Numbered from the stretch's first letter, positions 16,910 through 26,844 are shown. The stretch: DNA of 64,000 nucleotides from Maribacter caenipelagi (GCF_004364175.1 NZ_SNZW01000011.1:1-64000); one strand, 5' to 3'. Numbers and translations: made by a program. The notes: a model not told the origin generated them from the sequence alone.

Positions 16910-18262
16910 TTAACTTTCTGGTTGAGGATCCATTTTAAAATCGTTCATGAAGGCTGTTGTATAATTACCAGCCAAATAATCTGGATGGTCCATTAATTGC
17001 CTGTGAAACGGAATGGTGGTCTTAATTCCTTCAATTACAAACTCATCTAAAGCACGCTTCATCTTGTTAATTGCTTCTTCTCTAGTTTGGGCAGTAGTAA
17101 TCAACTTAGCGATCATTGAATCGTAATTTGGAGGAATACTGTACCCACTATAAACATGAGTATCCATTCTTACCCCATGACCACCTGGCGTATGCAAGGT
17201 TGTAATTTTACCTGGTGATGGTCTAAAATTGTTATATGGGTCTTCCGCATTAATTCTACACTCGATAGAATGTAATTTTGGAAGGTAATTTTTACCTGAG
17301 ATCGGCACACCTGCAGCTACAAGTATTTGTTCACGAATTAAATCATAATCAATAACTTGTTCTGTAATTGGATGCTCTACTTGAATACGGGTATTCATTT
17401 CCATAAAATAGAATTTACGGTGCTTATCTACCAAAAACTCAATAGTACCAGCCCCTTCGTATTTTATGTATTCTGCAGCCTTAACCGCAGCTTCACCCAT
17501 TGCTTCTCTTAACTTATCTGTCATGAAAGGTGACGGAGTCTCCTCTGTCAACTTTTGGTGACGACGTTGAATAGAACAATCTCTTTCTGATAAATGACAT
17601 GCTTTACCGAATTGATCACCAACAATTTGAATTTCAATATGTCTTGGCTCTTCAATCAACTTTTCCATGTACATACCACCATTACCAAAAGCAGCAGTTG
17701 CTTCGTTAACGGCACTATCAAAAAGCTCTTCCATTTTGTCTTCAGACATTACGGCGCGCATACCCTTACCACCACCACCGGCTGTAGCTTTAATCATTAC
17801 AGGGTAGCCCATTTTCTTGGCTATCTTCTTGGCATCCGCAACATCTTTCAAAAGACCTTCTGAACCAGGTACACAAGGTACACCAGCTTCTTTCATGGTT
17901 TCTTTGGCCGTAGCCTTATCTCCCATTTTGTCTATTTGATCACCAGAGGCACCAATAAATTTTATATCATGTTCTGCACATATACGTGAGAACTTTGAGT
18001 TTTCTGAAAGAAAACCATAACCTGGGTGAATAGCATCTGCATTTGTAATTTCTGCAGCTGCAATTATATTAGGGATCTTTAAATAAGATTCGCTACTAGC
18101 AGCAGGACCAATACATACAGCTTCATCTGCAAAACGTACATGTAAACTTTCTTCATCTGCCTTACTATATACAGCTACCGTTTTAATACCCATTTCTTTA
18201 CAGGTACGAATAACACGCAAAGCGATTTCTCCCCTATTGGCAATCAGTATTTTTTTAAACAT
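16910..18262 (-). CDS. accC: Acetyl-CoA carboxylase, biotin carboxylase subunit
   Basis: AccC carboxylates the biotin of BCCP with ATP and bicarbonate, the first half-reaction of malonyl-CoA synthesis. The N-terminus '[21 protein letters not shown]', ATP-grasp glycine loop '[12 protein letters not shown]' near residue 160, '[12 protein letters not shown]', and '[16 protein letters not shown]' with the metal- and substrate-binding residues are all present. Length (450 aa) is normal. It is the last gene of fabH-accB-accC, 84 bases after accB. Confidence 0.98.
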   Translation of the reverse strand: MFKKILIANRGEIALRVIRTCKEMGIKTVAVYSKADEESLHVRFADEAVCIGPAASSESYLKIPNIIAAAEITNADAIHPGYGFLSENSKFSRICAEHDIKFIGASGDQIDKMGDKATAKETMKEAGVPCVPGSEGLLKDVADAKKIAKKMGYPVMIKATAGGGGKGMRAVMSEDKMEELFDSAVNEATAAFGNGGMYMEKLIEEPRHIEIQIVGDQFGKACHLSERDCSIQRRHQKLTEETPSPFMTDKLREAMGEAAVKAAEYIKYEGAGTIEFLVDKHRKFYFMEMNTRIQVEHPITEQVIDYDLIREQILVAAGVPISGKNYLPKLHSIECRINAEDPYNNFRPSPGKITTLHTPGGHGVRMDTHVYSGYSIPPNYDSMIAKLITTAQTREEAINKMKRALDEFVIEGIKTTIPFHRQLMDHPDYLAGNYTTAFMNDFKMDPQPES

Positions 18263-18346
18263 CTTTTAAATTTTAAGTTCTTGGTTCCATAACATTCTTA
18301 AACACCGTTTAGCAACGGCATCTAACAATAACTACTCAAAATTTAG

Positions 18347-18838
18347 TTAAGAAGGATCTACCAAAAATAATGGTTGATCAAACTCTACCGGTGAAGAATC
18401 ATCAACTAATATCTTAACGATAGTACCAGAAACTTCTGATTCAATGTCATTGAACAATTTCATTGCTTCAATTACACAAAGTACATCTCCTGTACTAATA
18501 GACTGTCCTACCTCAACAAAAACAGGTTTGTCTGGTGAAGGTTTTCTATAAAAAGTACCAATAATCGGAGATTTTATAGTGATATATTTATCATCTTCAG
18601 CTTGTTGCTTTTCAGCTTCTGTAGCTCCGGCTGCTACCTGAGTTTCTACTGGTGCAGGGGCTGCAGCAGGCATAGCTGGCTGAGCCATAGGCATTGTGTG
18701 CACGTAAGTGGGCTCAGAATTTGTTGATAAGCTTCCTGTACGAATGGTGATTTTAATATCATCCGTTTCCAGTTTTACCTCGCTAGCGCCAGACTTGGCA
18801 ACAAACTTGATAAGGCTTTGAATTTCTTTAATATCCAT
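18347..18838 (-). CDS. accB: Biotin carboxyl carrier protein of acetyl-CoA carboxylase
   Basis: AccB carries the biotin prosthetic group. The biotinyl lysine lies in '[13 protein letters not shown]' near residue 129 within the C-terminal lipoyl-like domain ('[16 protein letters not shown]' onward). The N-terminal region '[24 protein letters not shown]' and the proline/alanine-rich linker (residues about 50-75) are typical. Length is 163 aa. It lies 33 bases after fabH. Confidence 0.97.
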   Translation of the reverse strand: MDIKEIQSLIKFVAKSGASEVKLETDDIKITIRTGSLSTNSEPTYVHTMPMAQPAMPAAAPAPVETQVAAGATEAEKQQAEDDKYITIKSPIIGTFYRKPSPDKPVFVEVGQSISTGDVLCVIEAMKLFNDIESEVSGTIVKILVDDSSPVEFDQPLFLVDPS

Positions 18839-18871
18839 ATTTTCTAAGTTATAATTGGTAGTTGTTGTTAG

Positions 18872-19864
18872 TTAATACGCCCATTTCAAGTAGATAGAAC
18901 CCCATGTAAAGCCACCACCGAAGGCTGCAAATACTAAGTTATCACCCTTTTTAAGCTGTTTTTCGTAATCAAATAATAACAGTGGCAAAGTTGCTGAAGT
19001 AGTATTACCGTAACGTTGAATATTCATCAACACTTTTGAGTCATCTACACCCATTCTTTTTGCAGTAGCATCAATAATACGTTTATTCGCTTGATGTGGC
19101 ACTAGCCAGTCTACATCTTCTTCCGTAAGGTCATTTCTATCCATGATCTTCGCTGCTACATCTGCCATATTAGATACGGCAAATTTGAACACGGTTTTTC
19201 CCTCTTGAAAAATGAAGTGTTTTTTGTTGGTCACACTTTCTATAGTGGCCGGCATTAATGATCCGCCACCTTCCATACCTAAGAATTGTCTTCCGCTACC
19301 GTCTGCTCTTAAATACTCATCTTGTAAACCAAGACCTTCTGTATTCGGTTCAAAGAGAACTGCACCAGCTCCATCTCCAAATATGATACAGGTGGTACGA
19401 TCAGTATAATCAATAATAGATGACATTTTATCTGCCCCTATAAGTAGTACTTTTTTATATCTACCGGTTTCGATATGACCGGCAACCGTTGACATGCCAA
19501 AAAGAAAACTTGAACAAGCAGCTAATAAATCATAGGCAAAAGCATTAACAGCTCCTATTTCTGAAGCAACGAATGCTGCCGTAGAAGCCACCATACTGTC
19601 GGGCGTTGCCGTAGCAACTACAACAAGGTCTATTTCTGAGGCTTTCAGCCCCTTCTTCTCCATTAGGTCTTGTGCCGCTTTAATGGCTAAATACGACGTA
19701 CCTTCTCCCTCTTCCTTCTTTAAGACCCTTCTTTCTTTAATGCCCGTTCTGGTAGTGATCCATTCGTCATTGGTTTCAACCAAATCCTCAAGCATTTTGT
19801 TAGTCATTACAAACTGGGGAACATAGCCTCCTACCGCGGTAATAGCTGCTGTAATTTTGGTCAT
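18872..19864 (-). CDS. fabH: 3-oxoacyl-ACP synthase III
   Basis: FabH condenses an acyl-CoA starter with malonyl-ACP to begin fatty acid chains; in Bacteroidota it often takes branched starters. The triad is visible: Cys in 'LAACSSFLFGM' near residue 115, His in 'DWLVPHQANKRI' near 254 and Asn in 'QRYGNTTSATLPL' near 284. Length (330 aa) is normal. It heads a likely fabH-accB-accC operon and has an unusually long hairpin in its leader (19906-19940), which may be regulatory. Confidence 0.97.
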   Translation of the reverse strand: MTKITAAITAVGGYVPQFVMTNKMLEDLVETNDEWITTRTGIKERRVLKKEEGEGTSYLAIKAAQDLMEKKGLKASEIDLVVVATATPDSMVASTAAFVASEIGAVNAFAYDLLAACSSFLFGMSTVAGHIETGRYKKVLLIGADKMSSIIDYTDRTTCIIFGDGAGAVLFEPNTEGLGLQDEYLRADGSGRQFLGMEGGGSLMPATIESVTNKKHFIFQEGKTVFKFAVSNMADVAAKIMDRNDLTEEDVDWLVPHQANKRIIDATAKRMGVDDSKVLMNIQRYGNTTSATLPLLLFDYEKQLKKGDNLVFAAFGGGFTWGSIYLKWAY

Positions 19865-19905
19865 ACTTTATTTGCTTTCTTGTAAAAAACTTAAAAAACC
19901 TGTCA

Positions 19906-19940
19906 AAAGTCATGAAAATTAGTGATTTTCAACGACTTTT
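19906..19940 (-). promoter_or_regulatory. Long inverted repeat in the fabH leader
   Basis: The arms AAAAGTCATGAAAAT (19906-19919 plus the next base) and ATTTTCAACGACTTTT (19925-19940) pair over seven inner and seven outer bases with one small internal bulge, around a TAGTG loop. The structure lies about 42-77 bases upstream of the fabH ATG. No terminator-grade T run follows, so a leader hairpin or a repressor operator is likelier than a terminator. Confidence 0.5.
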
Positions 19941-20042
19941 TGGGTAAAGTTATCGGGTTTTTGAAAAATTGCAATTAATAGCCACACCTCTGTTACTCCT
20001 TAATTTATCTGAGTAACAAGATCCTAAAATAGAAATTGGGCT

Positions 20043-20077
20043 AAAAAAAACTCCCTCCTTCAAATGAAGTGGGAGCT
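20043..20077 (-). terminator. Rho-independent terminator after rpmF
   Basis: On the minus strand the sequence downstream of rpmF forms a CTCCC...GGGAG stem extended imperfectly inwards, and ends in a run of eight T. It separates the rpmF operon from fabH. A further inverted repeat, GTTACTC (19992-19998) with GAGTAAC (20011-20017), lies between this terminator and fabH. Confidence 0.75.
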
Positions 20078-20097
20078 TAGTATAATGTAAAAGGGTC

Positions 20098-20295
20098 TTA
20101 AGCTTCTGCTTCTTCAGTTTTATCAACCAAAACTTGACCTCTATAATGTAATTTTCCTTCGTGCCAGTGAGCTCTGTGAAATAGGTGAGTCTCGCCAGTT
20201 GTAGAATCTGTAGCCAAAGTAGGAGCTACTGCCTTATAATGTGTTCTTCTTTTGTCTCTCCTTGTCTTGGAAATTTTTCTCTTAGGATGTGCCAT
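20098..20295 (-). CDS. rpmF: 50S ribosomal protein L32
   Basis: A 65-residue basic ribosomal protein with the conserved N-terminus '[21 protein letters not shown]' and 'HLFHRAHW' mid-region. The zinc-ribbon cysteines of some L32 proteins are absent, so this is a C-minus form. It follows the YceD-family gene by seven bases, the classic yceD-rpmF pairing, and ends at a terminator. Confidence 0.97.
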   Translation of the reverse strand: MAHPKRKISKTRRDKRRTHYKAVAPTLATDSTTGETHLFHRAHWHEGKLHYRGQVLVDKTEEAEA

Positions 20296-20302
20296 TTAAA
20301 CC

Positions 20303-20833
20303 TTATTTATCCGTTAATAGTTTCTTTAATTCGTCCCAACGGGGATCGTTTTCTTCTTTGTCTGATCTTTTCTCTTTTGGTTGAAGCTCGTTTAACCTGT
20401 CTAACACTTCAGATTCTAAAGTGCCATCTTCAATACCAGGATGAATTCTTTTTTGTGGAACTGCCAATACTAGCATTTCATACACATACTGCGCAATGTT
20501 CAATTGGTGTTCGTTATGCGGAAGAATCAATATTTCATCATTCTCATCATTATACTCTTCACCAAACTTAACCACCAAATGTAAATCTCCGCTTATAGCC
20601 TGATCATACGGTTCGCTAGTTATGTCACAATCAACATTCACTGTTCCTGATGCTTCCAAATCAACCTCCATCATTGTACTTGTTTTATGAAGTACTACAT
20701 CTAAATTGATGTTGGTAGCGTTGAATTCATCGTATCCAAAAGAATCAAAGAACGTATTATCAATCTGGTAATTAAAGTTGTGTTTCCCTTGCTTCAATCC
20801 TGAGAAAAGAATATTGAACTCCTTTTGCTTCAT
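20303..20833 (-). CDS. YceD/DUF177-family protein
   Basis: A 176-residue protein of the DUF177 family, implicated in 23S rRNA accumulation and ribosome assembly in bacteria and plastids. It carries the family signature 'ASGTVNVDCDITSEPYDQAISGDLHLVVKFGEEYN' across residues about 67-101, with only one of the usual cysteine pair. The C-terminal 'PRWDELKKLL' helix is typical. The start at 20833 is chosen because residues before it look like untranslated leader. Confidence 0.9.
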   Translation of the reverse strand: MKQKEFNILFSGLKQGKHNFNYQIDNTFFDSFGYDEFNATNINLDVVLHKTSTMMEVDLEASGTVNVDCDITSEPYDQAISGDLHLVVKFGEEYNDENDEILILPHNEHQLNIAQYVYEMLVLAVPQKRIHPGIEDGTLESEVLDRLNELQPKEKRSDKEENDPRWDELKKLLTDK

Positions 20834-20955
20834 CTCGTACACACTTAAATTAACACTAATCGCCCACAAAAGGCGGGTGCAAAGATACTATAATTTTGAT
20901 AAAAGACAATAGTTATCAACTATTTATCTTTATAACTTTTTATTCGAACCAAAAA

Positions 20956-22008
20956 TTAACGTTCCCGCTTTAAACGTTGCTTTTTTAGTACGTCTTTCGT
21001 AAGCTCTTCATACTCGGTTCTGTTCTTGAAAATCTTCAGCGCCATAAAGACCGCTTCTTTAAACGAACTTTCGTCAGCCACCCCTTTTCCTGCTATTTCA
21101 TAGGCAGTACCGTGATCTGGCGATGTTCTAACTTTACTTAGACCTGCAGTAAAATTCACGCCTTGACCAAATGATATTGTTTTAAAAGGAATCAACCCTT
21201 GATCATGATATGCAGCCAAAATTGCATCGAACTTTTTATAGCCATCAGACCCAAAAAAACTATCTGCTGAATACGGACCATATACTAAATGACCCATATT
21301 TGACATTTCTTTAATAACCGGCTTCATTACTTCATCGTCTTCTTTACCGATTACACCATTATCTCCGCTATGCGGATTTATACCTAACAAAGCGATTTTT
21401 GGCTTACGAATACCAAAATCCATCATTAAAGATTTTTCTATCGTATTGATCTTATCGCGTATTAACCTAGGGATTATTGCTGCAGATACATCTTTTACCG
21501 CTACATGATCTGTAAGCAAGCCGACCTTTAAAGTATCAGTTACCATAAACATCAAACTTTCACCATCTAACTCTTGTGCTAAAAAGTCGGTATGGCCAGG
21601 GAATTTAAATTCTTCTGACTGAATATTGTTTTTATTGATCGGTGCCGTTACCAATACATCTATGTCTCCCTTTTTTAAGGCATCTACTGCTGCTCTTAAA
21701 GATTTAATAGCATATTCGCCACCATCTTTGGTCGCCTGCCCAAAATTAATTCTAGGGACTTCTTTCCAAACATTTACGATATTGATCTTATTATCTATCG
21801 CTTTTGAAGCATCTGGTATTCCATTGAAAACAATACTTAGATTCAATTGTTTCATTTGAAACGAAACCGTCTTATTAGAGGCAAAAATAACGGGAGTACA
21901 AAAATCTAACATTCTGCTGTCTTCGAATGTTTTTAATGCTACCTCACAACCTATTCCGTTCAAGTCTCCTATAGAGATACCTAACCTAATTTTCCTGTTT
22001 TCCTCCAT
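20956..22008 (-). CDS. pdxA: 4-hydroxythreonine-4-phosphate dehydrogenase
   Basis: PdxA oxidises 4-phosphohydroxy-L-threonine in the DXP-dependent route to pyridoxal phosphate. Landmarks are 'GISIGDLNGIGCEV' at the N-terminus, 'TAPINKNNIQ', 'FPGHTDFLA' with a metal-binding His, 'INPHSGDNG', and 'AAYHDQGLIPFK' with another metal-binding His. The start at 22008 gives 350 aa, the usual length. Its promoter should lie in the 138-base gap to the divergent ribE. Confidence 0.96.
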   Translation of the reverse strand: MEENRKIRLGISIGDLNGIGCEVALKTFEDSRMLDFCTPVIFASNKTVSFQMKQLNLSIVFNGIPDASKAIDNKINIVNVWKEVPRINFGQATKDGGEYAIKSLRAAVDALKKGDIDVLVTAPINKNNIQSEEFKFPGHTDFLAQELDGESLMFMVTDTLKVGLLTDHVAVKDVSAAIIPRLIRDKINTIEKSLMMDFGIRKPKIALLGINPHSGDNGVIGKEDDEVMKPVIKEMSNMGHLVYGPYSADSFFGSDGYKKFDAILAAYHDQGLIPFKTISFGQGVNFTAGLSKVRTSPDHGTAYEIAGKGVADESSFKEAVFMALKIFKNRTEYEELTKDVLKKQRLKRER

Positions 22009-22146
22009 GATAATCTGTACCTTTGTAACCCCACGTAAAACCACAAAAATGGTTTTGACCTCCCCAAAGGAGAGGTAAGGTGGTTATCCCATTTATACAT
22101 TGGGATATAAATAATGAAGCACAAAATTACTTAAATTAAACGACAC

Positions 22147-22731
22147 ATGTTTACGGGAATTATTGAAACATTAGGTAAGGTTACTTCTCTTGAAGCCAAA
22201 GGCGGTAACTTAGATATTACTATAGAATCTAGCTTAACACCTGAACTGAAAATAGATCAAAGCGTAGCACATAACGGCGTTTGTTTAACCGTTGTTAGCT
22301 TAACGGATACTACCTATACCGTAACAGCTATTGCCGAAACATTGAATAAAACCAATCTTGACACACTTAGAACTAATGACTTGGTAAACTTGGAACGCGC
22401 CATGATTTTAGGGTCTAGGTTAGATGGACATATTGTTCAAGGCCATGTAGATCAAACTGGCGAATGTACTAGTGTAAAAGAAGATAATGGCAGTTGGATT
22501 TTCTCTTTCACTTATGATGACGCAACAGGAAACCCAACTATTGAAAAAGGCTCTATTACTATAGACGGTACAAGTTTAACGGTAGTGAATTCTGGTAAGA
22601 ATACTTTTGAGGTTGCTATTATACCCTATACGTACGAGCATACACGTTTTAATACCTACAAACCGGGAACTATTGTAAACCTGGAATTTGATGTTATCGG
22701 AAAGTACGTTGCTAAGTTGATGGCAAAATAA
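22147..22731 (+). CDS. ribE: Riboflavin synthase alpha chain
   Basis: It dismutates two 6,7-dimethyl-8-ribityllumazine molecules to riboflavin. The two lumazine-binding repeats are visible: 'MFTGIIETLGKV' and 'VAHNGVCLTVVSL' in the first, 'GHIVQGHVDQTGECT' and 'ITIDGTSLTVV' in the second. Length (194 aa) is normal. The 102-base gap upstream holds an inverted repeat TATCCCA (22085-22091) / TGGGATA (22101-22107), but no FMN riboswitch fits there. Confidence 0.97.
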   Translation: MFTGIIETLGKVTSLEAKGGNLDITIESSLTPELKIDQSVAHNGVCLTVVSLTDTTYTVTAIAETLNKTNLDTLRTNDLVNLERAMILGSRLDGHIVQGHVDQTGECTSVKEDNGSWIFSFTYDDATGNPTIEKGSITIDGTSLTVVNSGKNTFEVAIIPYTYEHTRFNTYKPGTIVNLEFDVIGKYVAKLMAK

Positions 22732-22735
22732 TCTG

Positions 22736-23824
22736 CTATACCTTAATAAATATTTTTTTCTGATATAAAATGTAGCCCACAAGGCTATAAAATAGCACTA
22801 CACTCAGTCCATATAAAAGGGATGATGTTTCTAGTGCAAAAAAATCGTGCACATATACTGCTTGAAATAACCAACCATGTAATGAGGTATCGCCAATTTG
22901 TATTTGCCCCATTACTTTACTGATAAAACTCGACAAGAAATAAATAACAATGGCATTTGCACCTGCATATCTGAAAATTGAACCAAATTCTATTTTCTTT
23001 ACATCGGTCAAATAATAGACCAATGCTAAAATTAAGTTTGCCCAACCTGCGGTTACCAACACGAAACTACTTGTCCAGAGTGCTTTGTTGATGGGGAAGA
23101 CAAAATCCCAAATGTGCCCTATAATAAGTAGACTACCACCCAATCCCATTAAAATGGTGGCTTTCTTTTCTTGTTTACTGGTTAAGATGAGTCCTGTGAA
23201 CACTCCCAATAAAGAGCTTGCAATTGAGGGTATGGTACTTAGCAATCCTTCTGGGTCATAATCTGCTTTGTAATTGTGAGACCCAAAGACTTTTACGTCT
23301 ACCCAATTGGCTAGATTATTAGGTGCTCTTTCCAATGTTGAGACCACACCTTCAACAGGAACAAAAGTCATTATCAACCAATACCCTATCAGTAATATTG
23401 CGGTAACCCAAATTAACTTTTTCCAGCTCAGGTTAATGAACAATACAGCTGCAAAAAAGAACACTACACCAATGCGTTGCAGCACACCCGGAAAACGAAT
23501 ATCGCTGAACTTTTTAAAGAACGGATAGTGAATTAGAAACGCTCCTAAGAAAAGTCCCAATGCAATTAATTTAAATGCTCTTATGGCAATTTTTTTATAT
23601 GCTTTTGTATCTACAGTTCTGTTTTTATAAGAGAACGCTATCGATGTACCTACGATGAACAAAAAGAACGGAAAAACTAAATCGGTCGGTGTATAGCCAT
23701 GCCAATCGGCATGTAAAAAAGGAGAATACACATTAGACCATGTTCCGGGTGTATTTACCAAGACCATTAACAATATGGTAGCTCCTCTAAAAATATCGAC
23801 CGATAAAATTCTGTCTTTTATCAT
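22736..23824 (-). CDS. HGSNAT/NagX-like membrane acyltransferase family protein
   Basis: A 362-residue polytopic membrane protein with about ten hydrophobic segments, of the DUF5009/DUF1624 group related to heparan-alpha-glucosaminide N-acetyltransferase. The N-terminal 'RILSVDIFRGATILLMVLVN' and 'FLHADWHGYTPTDLVFPFFLFIVGTSI' (about residues 36-62, with the conserved His and Asp) are diagnostic. The family is thought to acetylate sugars across the inner membrane, and in Bacteroidota it accompanies amino-sugar or glycan catabolism. It lies eight bases after the sodium:solute symporter gene, forming a two-gene operon. Confidence 0.88.
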   Translation of the reverse strand: MIKDRILSVDIFRGATILLMVLVNTPGTWSNVYSPFLHADWHGYTPTDLVFPFFLFIVGTSIAFSYKNRTVDTKAYKKIAIRAFKLIALGLFLGAFLIHYPFFKKFSDIRFPGVLQRIGVVFFFAAVLFINLSWKKLIWVTAILLIGYWLIMTFVPVEGVVSTLERAPNNLANWVDVKVFGSHNYKADYDPEGLLSTIPSIASSLLGVFTGLILTSKQEKKATILMGLGGSLLIIGHIWDFVFPINKALWTSSFVLVTAGWANLILALVYYLTDVKKIEFGSIFRYAGANAIVIYFLSSFISKVMGQIQIGDTSLHGWLFQAVYVHDFFALETSSLLYGLSVVLFYSLVGYILYQKKIFIKV

Positions 23825-23831
23825 CTTTATA

Positions 23832-25643
23832 CTATAAGATGTTTCCTTTTAATCGGTTCCATGCCTTTACCAGCAAAAAGCCTGCAATTGCAGAAACAAC
23901 AGTTAAGACTATAGCTTGTGTTGTTCTACCATAGATCCAATAACCAGTAGCGAACATTATAGAATAAATTAGAATTACCCCTAACAACATTGCTGTTATA
24001 CCAGCGGGTACACTCCACTTTTCTTTATCCTTTACAATTTCTACTGCATCGGTTTTTGCATCGGCAACTACTTTAGACCAACCTGGTCCACCTGGTTGAA
24101 TCTTCTTGTAGAAACTTCTCAAGGTATCTTTAGATTCTGGCTGTGTCATAAATGTTGCTATTAACCAAATCGCCGTAGTCAACACTACAATAAATATGTA
24201 TTCTGACCAGTCTGGCAAAAGTCCAGTTTCCGTGGCAAATAGATACGCACCAACGGGAGTCAATTTTAATATAATTGAAATAATACCTGATGCGAACATC
24301 GCCGTAATTTCACTCCATGCGTTAATTCTCCACCAGAACCATCTTAAAATAAATATGAGTCCGGTACCTGCACCAAAAGCAAGAAGGACATCAAATAACT
24401 GAAGTGCATTTTGAAGCAATAATGCCAATGCAGCACTGAATATCATTAAAACAACCGTAGATATTCTACCTACTGCCACCAATCTTTTCTCAGAGGCATT
24501 CGGATTTATCTGTTGCTTGTAAAAGTCATAAACAATGTATGAAGAACCCCAATTTAATTGGGTACTAATGGTACTCATATACGCTGCTACTAAAGATGCT
24601 AATACTACCCCAAGCAATCCGCTAGGTAGTTTTGTCAACATTGCCGAGTACGCTAAATCATGCCCTAATTTATCTGCCGTCACATTTGGAAAAGCTTCTT
24701 GTATGCTTGCCAAATCCGGATAAACCACTATTGATGCCAATGCCACCAAAATCCATGGCCATGGTCTTAAGGCATAATGCATAATATTGAAAAAGAACGT
24801 TGCGCCAATTGCATGATTTTCATCTTTTGCCGCCAACATACGTTGCGCAATATAACCACCACCACCTGGCTCTGCACCTGGGTACCAAGAACTCCACCAT
24901 TGCACGGCTAGGGGTATTATAAATAAGGTAATCAATGCTTTTTTATTACTAAAATCTGGAAGTATGTTTAGTTTAGAAGCCACATTTTCATTTGCCATTA
25001 AAGCTTCAACACCTCCAACTTCAGGTATATTCACCAAGTAATAAGCAGCACCTATCGCACCTGCCATAGCTACAAAGAATAAAAGGAAATCGGTATAAAC
25101 CACACCTTTAAATCCGCCAAGGGCGCTAAAAGTTACTGTAATTAATCCTGCACTTACTACCGTCTGCCAAGGCTCTAACCCTAGCATAATGCTTCCTATT
25201 TTTATAGCTGCCAATGTTACCGCAGACATGGTAATTACATTAAAGATCACCCCTAAATAAACAGCTCTAAACTTTCTTAAAAAGCTAGCAGGTTTTCCGC
25301 CATAGCGCATTTCATAAAATTCTAAATCTGTATTTACATTCGACTTACGCCACAATTTTGCATAAACGAAAACGGTCAACATACCTGTAATCAAAAAACA
25401 CCACCATACCCAGTTACCAGATACTCCGTTAGTACGTACAATATCTGTCACCAAATTGGGTGTATCTGTTGAAAATGTCGTCGCTACCATTGAAAGACCC
25501 AAAAGCCACCATGGCATAGTACGACCCGATAGAAAAAACTCTGATGAATTTTTACCCGATGTTTTTGATACGTAAAACCCTATGCCTAAGACAAGGGAGA
25601 AAAAAACTATAATAAAAGTATAGTCTAGCGTACTGAGTTCCAT
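23832..25643 (-). CDS. Sodium:solute symporter (SSS family)
   Basis: A 603-residue inner-membrane transporter with about 14 transmembrane segments and the SSS hallmarks 'SEFFLSGRTMPWWLLGLSMVATTFSTDTPN' (around residues 34-63), 'SALGGFKGVVYTDF' and 'SLVAAYMSTISTQLNWGSSYIVYDFY'. Sodium-driven uptake of a sugar, sialic acid or similar is expected. Partner acyltransferase 22736-23824 suggests a glycan-derived sugar; no glycoside hydrolase is adjacent to confirm this. Promoter region is shared with the divergent TSUP permease. Confidence 0.9.
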   Translation of the reverse strand: MELSTLDYTFIIVFFSLVLGIGFYVSKTSGKNSSEFFLSGRTMPWWLLGLSMVATTFSTDTPNLVTDIVRTNGVSGNWVWWCFLITGMLTVFVYAKLWRKSNVNTDLEFYEMRYGGKPASFLRKFRAVYLGVIFNVITMSAVTLAAIKIGSIMLGLEPWQTVVSAGLITVTFSALGGFKGVVYTDFLLFFVAMAGAIGAAYYLVNIPEVGGVEALMANENVASKLNILPDFSNKKALITLFIIPLAVQWWSSWYPGAEPGGGGYIAQRMLAAKDENHAIGATFFFNIMHYALRPWPWILVALASIVVYPDLASIQEAFPNVTADKLGHDLAYSAMLTKLPSGLLGVVLASLVAAYMSTISTQLNWGSSYIVYDFYKQQINPNASEKRLVAVGRISTVVLMIFSAALALLLQNALQLFDVLLAFGAGTGLIFILRWFWWRINAWSEITAMFASGIISIILKLTPVGAYLFATETGLLPDWSEYIFIVVLTTAIWLIATFMTQPESKDTLRSFYKKIQPGGPGWSKVVADAKTDAVEIVKDKEKWSVPAGITAMLLGVILIYSIMFATGYWIYGRTTQAIVLTVVSAIAGFLLVKAWNRLKGNIL

Positions 25644-25719
25644 AAGTTGGTTTTAGGTTGATTGTTAAAGATATATTATTTTAGGACATTTTTATATCTA
25701 AATACGCTAAACGTACCAC

Positions 25720-26475
25720 GTGCTTCTATCAATAACTACTGAAATTACCCCAACCGCTTGGATCCTTGCTTCAATTGCGACATTTATTATAGGATTATCA
25801 AAAGCGGGCATTAAAGGTATTGCTGTTTTGAACGTTACTATAATGGCTTTGGCATTTGGTGCAAAACAATCTACAGGTATGGTCGTACCCTTACTTGTTC
25901 TTGCCGATATTTTTGCCGTTATCTACTACAATAGATACACGCAATGGAAGTATGTTTTTAAAGTACTACCGTGGATGGTTTTCGGATTACTCATTGGTGT
26001 TTTCATTGGAAATGAATTACCCGAGAAGTTTTTTAAAATAGGTATGGCGACCATAATTATCATTACCGTAGTTATGATGTTTTATTGGGATCGTAAAAAA
26101 GATAAGAACGTACCTTCGCATTGGACATTTGCCGGAGCAATTGGTACCATTGCAGGAATTACGACCATGGTCGGCAATTTAGCCGGGGCTTTTTCAAATA
26201 TTTACTTTTTAGCCATGCGCTTACCTAAAAATCAATTTATAGGTACCGCCGCCTGGTTATTCTTGATCATAAACATTCTTAAACTCCCCTTCCACTTTTT
26301 CATCTGGAAAACTATTACATTAGAATCGTTAACCTTAAACCTAATGCTTTTACCAGGAATTCTATTGGGTTTCTTCGTTGGTGTAAAGTTCATCAAATAC
26401 ATTAAAGAAGCATTTTTCAGAAAGATGATTCTGGTACTTACTGCCGTGGGTGCGGTTCTGATTATGCTTAGTTAG
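25720..26475 (+). CDS. TSUP-family permease (TauE/SafE-like)
   Basis: A 251-residue membrane protein with eight or so hydrophobic segments. Family features are 'FIIGLSKAGIKGIAVLNVTIMALAFGAKQSTGMVVPLL' (residues about 22-59) and 'AGIGTIAGITTMVGNLAG'-like wording in the second repeat. TSUP proteins move sulfite, sulfoacetate or other small anions; the substrate is not identifiable here. The start is a GTG at 25720, since no ATG precedes the first membrane segment. Confidence 0.85.
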   Translation: MLLSITTEITPTAWILASIATFIIGLSKAGIKGIAVLNVTIMALAFGAKQSTGMVVPLLVLADIFAVIYYNRYTQWKYVFKVLPWMVFGLLIGVFIGNELPEKFFKIGMATIIIITVVMMFYWDRKKDKNVPSHWTFAGAIGTIAGITTMVGNLAGAFSNIYFLAMRLPKNQFIGTAAWLFLIINILKLPFHFFIWKTITLESLTLNLMLLPGILLGFFVGVKFIKYIKEAFFRKMILVLTAVGAVLIMLS

Positions 26476-26792
26476 AGTTGTATCTATAGGTTTGATTTAT
26501 TTTGAAAATAGCTTTGGATGATGTAAATCTTACAATTGGATTAATAAGGTTTTAATTTCTACGTAACTTTAATAAATGTAAATAGCTTAAAAAAGTTATT
26601 AACTCTTATTATAGTACTTGAAAAGTAATTTACGGGAAACCTTAATTATATGGCGGTTCTCAAAGAGTGACCTAAATTGTATAATAATATCAAAAAAAAT
26701 TATATCGATAAATTTTAATTTATACATTTGCCATAAGTATAACAATTACAAAACATTTTTAAAATAGCTTGATTAAACAAACTATTTTAAAT
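26476..26792. other. Intergenic AT-rich DNA
   Basis: No gene is seen. A TACATTTG box at 26723-26730 matches TAnnTTTG, and about 30 bases downstream a hairpin AAAATAG (26761-26767) / CTATTTT (26782-26788) follows. A short unannotated transcript is possible but not supported further. Confidence 0.4.
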
Positions 26793-26823
26793 AAAAAAGA
26801 CCACAATTGAATTGCAGTCTTTT
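26793..26823 (-). terminator. Rho-independent terminator after a 27-aa ORF
   Basis: AAAAGAC (26795-26801) and GTCTTTT (26817-26823) close a hairpin with inner CAATT-G-AATTG pairing; read on the minus strand the stem is followed by TTTTTTATTT. It lies 22 bases beyond the stop codon of the small minus-strand ORF at 26845-26928, supporting real transcription there. Confidence 0.7.
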
Positions 26824-26844
26824 GTTTAAATGTTAATGAGTAAA

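Noticed and set aside
22045-22146. FMN riboswitch upstream of ribE
   Set aside because: The gap is only 102 bases and lacks the conserved RFN helices; only two short inverted repeats are present.
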